This document shows positions 59,737 through 64,000 of a DNA stretch of 64,000 bases, piece after piece. The DNA is taken from assembly GCF_900143645.1 (NCBI RefSeq), contig NZ_FRFD01000005.1:186001-250000 (forward strand). The letters run 5' to 3'. The DNA comes from Anaerocolumna xylanovorans DSM 12503 (GTDB taxonomy: Bacteria > Bacillota > Clostridia > Lachnospirales > Lachnospiraceae). A program made the position numbers and the translations under genes. Each line of letters opens with the position of its first letter. Position 1 is the stretch's first letter. The notes below the pieces were generated by a model that was not told where the DNA came from, ran no database searches, and was given only the letters and a program-made list of their open reading frames with translations.

Positions 59737-61065
59737 ATGTTTAAAACAATCCGAAATGCTTTTAAGATTAAAGACATAAGAAATAAGTTAGTGTTTACTT
59801 TTATCGCATTAATAATCGTAAGACTTGGCTGCCAGCTCCCTGTACCAGAAATAAACAGGGAGTATTTCTCCCAATGGGTGACAAGCCAGACTTCTTTAGG
59901 TTTCTTTGATACTTTAACTGGTGGTTCTTTTACTCGGATGTCAATACTTGCATTGAATATTACACCTTACATTACAGCATCCATCATTATGCAGCTTCTT
60001 ACCATCGCTATTCCTAAGCTGGAAGAGCTGCAAAAAGACGGTGAAGACGGAAGAAAGAAAATCGCCGAGTTTACACGTTACCTGAATGTTGCTTTATCTT
60101 TAGTTGAATCTGCTGCTATGGCAATTGGATTTGGCAGATCAGGTTTACTTATTGGCGGTACCACTTTCTCTAACGTAGTAATTGTAGTTGCTACTTTAAC
60201 GGCAGGTTCTACCTTCTTAATGTGGTTAGGTGAAAGAATTACAGAAAAAGGCGTTGGAAATGGTATCTCAATAATCCTTTTAATTAATATCGTTGCAAAG
60301 TTGCCAAGCGATTTTACAAGCCTTTTCAGAAAGTTCGTTACCGGTGCTTCCAGTGTAATGAATGGTATTATTGGCACTATAATAATCTTGTTAGTAACAG
60401 TATTTGTAATTGCATTTGTAGTTTTATTGCAGAGTGCACAGAGAAAAATCCCTGTTCAGTATGCAAAAAAAGTACAAGGAAGAAAGATGGTTGGTGGACA
60501 ATCCTCCCATATTCCTTTAAAAGTAAATACCGCAGGTGTTATTCCGGTTATCTTCGCGGGATCTATCATGCAGTTCCCTATCGTTGTATCCTCCTTTTTT
60601 GGAGTACAGCCTGCAAGAGCTGATGTATGGCCTAAGATATTGTACTTATTAAATCAGAATAACTGGTGCGATTTTAGAGACTTTGGTGAATTCAAATATA
60701 CCTTAGGTTTACTCATTTATATTGCTTTAATCATCTTCTTTGCTTATTTTTATACTTCAATCACATTTAATCCGCTTGAAGTATCCAATAATATGAAGAA
60801 ACAGGGAGGCTTTGTACCCGGTATTCGTCCCGGAAAGCCTACAACAGAATACCTCACAAAAGTAGTGAATAACGTAATCTTAATCGGCGCCATCGGTTTA
60901 ACCCTTGTATCTGTCGTTCCTATCTTCTTTGCAGGAGCATTTAATGCACAGGTAACTTTTGGCGGTACTTCCATCATCATTATCGTTGGTGTAGTTCTCG
61001 AGACTATGAAGCAGATTGAGTCACAAATGTTAGTACGTCATTACAAAGGGTTCTTAAATGATTAA
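59737..61065 (+). CDS. secY: Preprotein translocase subunit SecY
   Basis: A 442-residue protein with ten membrane segments. Visible are the N-terminal IRNKLVFTFIALIIVRLG, the plug region GGSFTRMSILALNITPYITASI, GERITEKGVGNGISIILLINI and the cytoplasmic loop NNMKKQGGFVPGIRPGKPT that contacts ribosome and SecA. SecY forms the pore of the Sec channel used by the exported proteins in this window. The gap to adk contains a strong hairpin. Confidence 0.97.
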   Translation: MFKTIRNAFKIKDIRNKLVFTFIALIIVRLGCQLPVPEINREYFSQWVTSQTSLGFFDTLTGGSFTRMSILALNITPYITASIIMQLLTIAIPKLEELQKDGEDGRKKIAEFTRYLNVALSLVESAAMAIGFGRSGLLIGGTTFSNVVIVVATLTAGSTFLMWLGERITEKGVGNGISIILLINIVAKLPSDFTSLFRKFVTGASSVMNGIIGTIIILLVTVFVIAFVVLLQSAQRKIPVQYAKKVQGRKMVGGQSSHIPLKVNTAGVIPVIFAGSIMQFPIVVSSFFGVQPARADVWPKILYLLNQNNWCDFRDFGEFKYTLGLLIYIALIIFFAYFYTSITFNPLEVSNNMKKQGGFVPGIRPGKPTTEYLTKVVNNVILIGAIGLTLVSVVPIFFAGAFNAQVTFGGTSIIIIVGVVLETMKQIESQMLVRHYKGFLND

Positions 61066-61081
61066 TAAAATATAGAAAAAC

Positions 61082-61112
61082 TGCAGGCGGGGCACAGCCC
61101 CGCCATTTGCAG
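61082..61112 (+). terminator. G/C-rich hairpin between secY and adk
   Basis: GGCGGGGC and GCCCCGCC form an eight-pair stem with a three-base loop, flanked by CTGCA/TGCAG. Only mixed sequence follows, not a T-run, so it is more likely a partial attenuator or an mRNA processing/stability site than a full terminator. Confidence 0.5.
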
Positions 61113-61137
61113 ATTGCTTATAGAAAGGAGTAACACA

Positions 61138-61779
61138 ATGAAGATCATTATGTTAGGCGCACCAGGCGCAGGAAAAGGAACACAGGCTAAAAGAATAGCA
61201 GAAAAGTTCGGAATCCCTCACATTTCAACAGGTGATATTTTCAGAGCGAATATCAAGAATGGCACAGAGCTCGGAAATAAGGCAAAGGTATATATGGACC
61301 AGGGTCTCTTAGTACCCGATGAACTGGTAGTTGACCTGGTAGTTGACAGATTAAAACAGGCTGACTGTGAAAAAGGCTATATATTAGATGGTTTCCCCAG
61401 AACAATTCCCCAGGCAGAGGCTCTGGACGCCGCACTTTTAGCTATCGGTGAGAAGGTTGACTATGCTATCAACGTAGAGGTAGCTGATAATTACATCGTA
61501 GAGAGAATGTCAGGAAGAAGAGCCTGCCTGAATTGCGGAGCTACTTACCATCTTGTGAATATCCCTACTAAGGTTGAGGGAATCTGTGATGTCTGCGGCA
61601 GTGAAATCGTATTAAGAGAAGATGATAAGCCAGAGACAGTTTTAAAACGTCTTGAAGTATATCATGACCAGACACAGCCTTTAATTGACTATTACAACAA
61701 ACAGGGTATCTTAAAAGAAGTAGACGGAAGAAAGACCATGTCGGATACGTTTGAAGATATCTTAAAAATACTTGACTAA
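61138..61779 (+). CDS. adk: Adenylate kinase
   Basis: A 213-residue long-type adenylate kinase: Walker A GAPGAGKGTQ, AMP-binding ISTGDIFRANI, DGFPRTIPQAEAL, and a LID domain with four Cys (CLNCGATYH and CDVCGSE), so zinc-binding as in many Gram-positive enzymes. It makes ADP from AMP and ATP. The ATG giving MKIIMLGAP has AAAGGAG seven bases upstream; an in-frame start eight codons earlier lacks a site. Confidence 0.97.
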   Translation: MKIIMLGAPGAGKGTQAKRIAEKFGIPHISTGDIFRANIKNGTELGNKAKVYMDQGLLVPDELVVDLVVDRLKQADCEKGYILDGFPRTIPQAEALDAALLAIGEKVDYAINVEVADNYIVERMSGRRACLNCGATYHLVNIPTKVEGICDVCGSEIVLREDDKPETVLKRLEVYHDQTQPLIDYYNKQGILKEVDGRKTMSDTFEDILKILD

Positions 61780-61885
61780 TTATCAATTATAATAAAATTA
61801 TCCATAGTATGGCAAGCGTCAAAACCTGTCGAAAAACAGATAAGTCAGAGACGTAAGTTAAAAAGAACAGATGCAGGGAGAACTT

Positions 61886-62635
61886 ATGTCAGTAACGATA
61901 AAGTCACAAAGAGAAATTGAACTCATGCGGGAAGCAGGTAAGATATTAGCTGCCGTACACGAGGAATTAAAAGCAATCATAATGCCGGGGATAACGACCC
62001 TGGATATTGACAAAAAGGCACGTGAATTAATAAAGGGATATGGCTGCATAGCTTCCTTTCTTAATTATAACGGCTATCCTGCATCTGTCTGTGTTTCCGT
62101 AAATGATCAGGTGGTTCATGGAATCCCCTCCAAGGGAAGAATATTAAACAATGGCGATATTGTAAGCTTGGATGCAGGTGTGATATATAAAGGATATCAT
62201 TCAGATGCCGCAAGAACCTGGGCTGTAGGGGATATTACGGAAGAAGCAGAAAAACTGATACAGGTTACAAAGCAAAGTTTTTTTGAGGGTATTAAATATG
62301 CAAAAACTGGCAATCATTTAAATGACATATCCTCTGCCATTCAGAATTACGCAGAAGCCTTTGGATTCTCCGTTGTAAGAGACCTGGTAGGACATGGTAT
62401 CGGTACAAGTCTGCATGAAGATCCGCAGATTCCAAACTTCTCACAAAAAAGAAGAGGAATAAAGCTTGCGGCAGGAATGACCTTAGCAATCGAGCCTATG
62501 ATAAATGCCGGACGTCCTGAAGTATATTGGGAAGACGATGACTGGACAGTAGTAACAGAGGACAGATCCCTGTCTGCCCACTATGAAAATACGATTTTGA
62601 TCACAGAAGGCGAGCCGGAAATTCTATCTTTATAA
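61886..62635 (+). CDS. map: Methionine aminopeptidase, type I
   Basis: A 249-residue type Ia enzyme that removes N-terminal Met. Metal ligands are in SLDAGVIYKGYHSDAARTW (two Asp), GHGIGTSLHEDPQ (His), AIEPMIN (Glu) and SAHYENTILIT (Glu), and the substrate His is in QVVHGIPS. The ATG giving MSVTIKSQ is placed five bases after GGGAG. A 106-bp gap precedes it. Confidence 0.96.
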   Translation: MSVTIKSQREIELMREAGKILAAVHEELKAIIMPGITTLDIDKKARELIKGYGCIASFLNYNGYPASVCVSVNDQVVHGIPSKGRILNNGDIVSLDAGVIYKGYHSDAARTWAVGDITEEAEKLIQVTKQSFFEGIKYAKTGNHLNDISSAIQNYAEAFGFSVVRDLVGHGIGTSLHEDPQIPNFSQKRRGIKLAAGMTLAIEPMINAGRPEVYWEDDDWTVVTEDRSLSAHYENTILITEGEPEILSL

Positions 62636-62669
62636 AATACAGCAAAAAAGAACGACGGAGCAGGCAAAA

Positions 62670-62954
62670 GTGAAATATTTGACAGGCAAAGGTGCAGTAT
62701 CCACGGCAGGTCATGACATTGGTAAATGCTATGTCATATACAGAGAAGAATTGGAATATGTATATTTAGTGGATGGTACTGCGAGAACATTAAATAACCC
62801 AAAGAAAAAAAACAAAAAGCATATGAAACTCATAGAAGGGGTAGAAAACCTCCTTCCATGGATGAATGATGAAAAAATAACAACCCGGAATGAAGATATC
62901 AAAAGAGCAATAAAAACTTACAGTAAAATAGCAAAAGGGGAATTATCCCTATAG
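62670..62954 (+). CDS. KOW-domain RNA-binding protein (L14e-like)
   Basis: A 94-residue small basic protein with an L14e/KOW-like fold: GAVSTAGHDIGKCYVIYREE and YLVDGTARTLNNPKKKNKKHMKL. Genes of this kind stand between map and infA in many Clostridia. A ribosome-associated role is assumed from position. The start is a GTG nine bases after GGAG. Confidence 0.82.
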   Translation: MKYLTGKGAVSTAGHDIGKCYVIYREELEYVYLVDGTARTLNNPKKKNKKHMKLIEGVENLLPWMNDEKITTRNEDIKRAIKTYSKIAKGELSL

Positions 62955-62989
62955 TATGTTGTACTTCTTCAAATTATGGAGGTGACTTA

Positions 62990-63208
62990 ATGTCAAAATC
63001 TGATGTAGTTGAAATTGAAGGAACCGTTATTGAAAAGCTGCCTAATGCTATGTTTCAGGTAGAGCTTGAAAATGGACATCGTGTTCTTGCACATATCAGC
63101 GGAAAACTACGTATGAATTTTATTAAAATTGTACCCGGCGACAAAGTAACTTTGGAATTATCTCCCTATGACTTAACTAAAGGAAGAATTATTTGGAGAG
63201 ATAAATAA
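62990..63208 (+). CDS. infA: Translation initiation factor IF-1
   Basis: A 72-residue S1-like OB-fold protein: SKSDVVEIEGTVIEKLPNAMFQVELENGH, LAHISGKLRMNFIKIVPGDKVTLELSPYDLTKGRI, the exact family length. It binds the 30S A site during initiation. GGAGGTG precedes the ATG. Confidence 0.98.
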   Translation: MSKSDVVEIEGTVIEKLPNAMFQVELENGHRVLAHISGKLRMNFIKIVPGDKVTLELSPYDLTKGRIIWRDK

Positions 63209-63287
63209 AATAACAAATTTTACTTGATTTTCTATCTGTCAAATGCTATAATGATAGACGGACTTTTTTTGAAAGGAGTGAATTACT

Positions 63288-63401
63288 GTGAAAGTAAGGT
63301 CATCAGTAAAACCCATCTGTGAAAAGTGCAAGATTATTAAAAGAAAGGGAAGTATCAGAGTAATCTGTGAAAATCCCAGACACAAACAAAGACAAGGCTA
63401 A
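63288..63401 (+). CDS. rpmJ: Ribosomal protein L36
   Basis: A 37-residue L36: VRSSVKPICEKCKIIKRKG and RVICENPRHKQRQG, with the zinc ligands Cys-x-x-Cys, Cys and His of the C+ form. The start is a GTG seven bases after AAAGGAG. It is the last gene before a 459-bp non-coding stretch; rpsM normally follows more closely. Confidence 0.95.
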   Translation: MKVRSSVKPICEKCKIIKRKGSIRVICENPRHKQRQG

Positions 63402-63860
63402 TAATTAGTTAAGGCTGTCCTGTCGGAAGCTTAACTGTTTAATATAATACGTTTGTTTTGTAAACGGAGTAAATAGTTCTTGCTTTCTGTGTTACAATCT
63501 GCATTTTTGCAATTGTGATATTGTGGGTAAACTAAGAAGTTTATCTTGAAATCTATGGGGTTTCAGCGGGTTAACCCTAGGGGTTAGTCTGTCACAATTT
63601 AAAGCGGCTGCGCAATGAGACACCAGGAAGTGTTGTTCGTTGCGAAAAATCATTATTTTATCTTGAAAATGTTTTAAAACTAAGAGGAGGATATTACCAC
63701 AAAGATTTTACCTTGAGGTACTATCCGTGAAGGGTGAGAAGAGGTATGCATTTCACCATATAGCCTGCGGCAGGTGTGAAAGACACGGTTACATTGCTAT
63801 ATGATACTTATCTTTTTCCTTTTCAGAACAACCTAAAATTAACGGAGGTGTAATACGCAC
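63402..63860 (+). ncRNA. Long structured leader between rpmJ and rpsM
   Basis: No ORF is supported. Seen are a TAACCC/GGGTTA hairpin near 63583-63597, a long hairpin closed by CGCAA (63611-63615) and TTGCG (63640-63644), and a candidate three-way junction at 63757-63803: CATATAGC pairs with GCTATATG and encloses CCTGC/GCAGG and GTGT/ACAC hairpins. A second promoter for the downstream genes is likely but I could not fix its hexamers. The region resembles a ribosomal-protein leader; no known class was recognised. Confidence 0.5.
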
Positions 63861-64000
63861 ATGGCTCGTATCAGTGGTGTAGATTTACCAAGAGAGAAAC
63901 GTGTAGAAATCGGTCTTACTTATGTATATGGTATCGGCAGAGTAAGTTCTAACCGTATTTTAAAAGAAGCAAATGTTAATCCTGACACACGTGTTAGAGA
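63861..64000 (+). CDS. rpsM: Ribosomal protein S13 (partial, runs off window)
   Basis: The first 46 codons of S13: MARISGVDLPREKRVEIGLTY is visible in two parts, followed by YGIGRVSSNRILKEANVNPDTRV, the N-terminal helix-two-turns-helix region. The ATG is preceded by ACGGAGGTG. The gene is cut by the window edge, not truncated in itself. Confidence 0.96.
   Translation, partial: MARISGVDLPREKRVEIGLTYVYGIGRVSSNRILKEANVNPDTRVR

Noticed and set aside
1..64000. Insertion sequences, prophage, integrons, tRNA or rRNA genes.
   Set aside because: No transposase, integrase or phage genes, no att-like repeats flanking a segment and no tRNA cloverleaf or rRNA sequence were seen on reading through.

Overview
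The window is one contiguous piece of a low-GC, Gram-positive, endospore-forming Firmicute chromosome, most likely a plant-polysaccharide-degrading Lachnospiraceae (Clostridium cluster XIVa, in the style of Lachnoclostridium or Anaerocolumna). I base this on A/G-rich ribosome binding sites, frequent GTG/TTG starts, the cotJABC spore-coat operon, clostridial gene pairs (DUF134 with Mrp-NifX; secY-adk-map-KOW-infA-rpmJ), secreted and intracellular glycoside hydrolases, and intrinsic terminators after most operons. The assignment is inference from gene content; no database search was run.

Layout. 1-6.6 kb: a GH88 unsaturated glucuronyl hydrolase, a three-gene ABC-2 exporter on the minus strand and a divergent DesK/NarL-type two-component system. 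6.8-11 kb: a secreted multidomain GH16 beta-glucanase and a PdaA-like deacetylase. 11-15 kb: a yybP-ykoY (Mn2+) riboswitch with a TerC-family gene, convergent with a P-type Ca2+/Mn2+ ATPase. 15-19 kb: a MutS2-like ATPase without Smr domain and cotJABC. 19-29 kb: small housekeeping genes, including a zinc-ribbon protein, NUDIX hydrolase, S66 peptidase, nucleotidyltransferase, plsC-rpoD, a MIF-like tautomerase, an amidase, the DUF134/Mrp pair and dinB. 28.7-33 kb: class II aldolase, GH130 phosphorylase and alpha-phosphoglucomutase. 32.8-36.7 kb: a complete pspA-ydjG-ydjH-ydjI-like membrane-stress operon. 37-38 kb: a LacI-type regulator whose upstream DNA shares a 14-bp sequence with the GH130 gene. 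39-50 kb: a very large hybrid sensor kinase with a degenerate first H-box, a BTAD/SARP-type response regulator, a 1594-residue cell-wall adhesin and a c-di-GMP-I riboswitch controlling a secreted transglutaminase-like protein. 50-64 kb: the S10-spc ribosomal protein operon from rpsJ to the start of rpsM.

The most unusual signal is a roughly 70-bp element present three times (near 3.6, 9.9 and 20.2 kb). In each copy it ends exactly at the start codon of an unrelated gene, carries that gene's ribosome binding site, folds into a conserved hairpin, and is always oriented with the gene. It looks like a portable translation-initiation region. Other points of interest are leader terminators in front of the GH16 and mutS2-like genes, a direct repeat with 21-bp period in the adhesin promoter that resembles a SARP operator, a candidate three-way-junction RNA before rpsM, a long structured leader before rpsJ, and a 48-codon unannotated reading frame beside cotJ.
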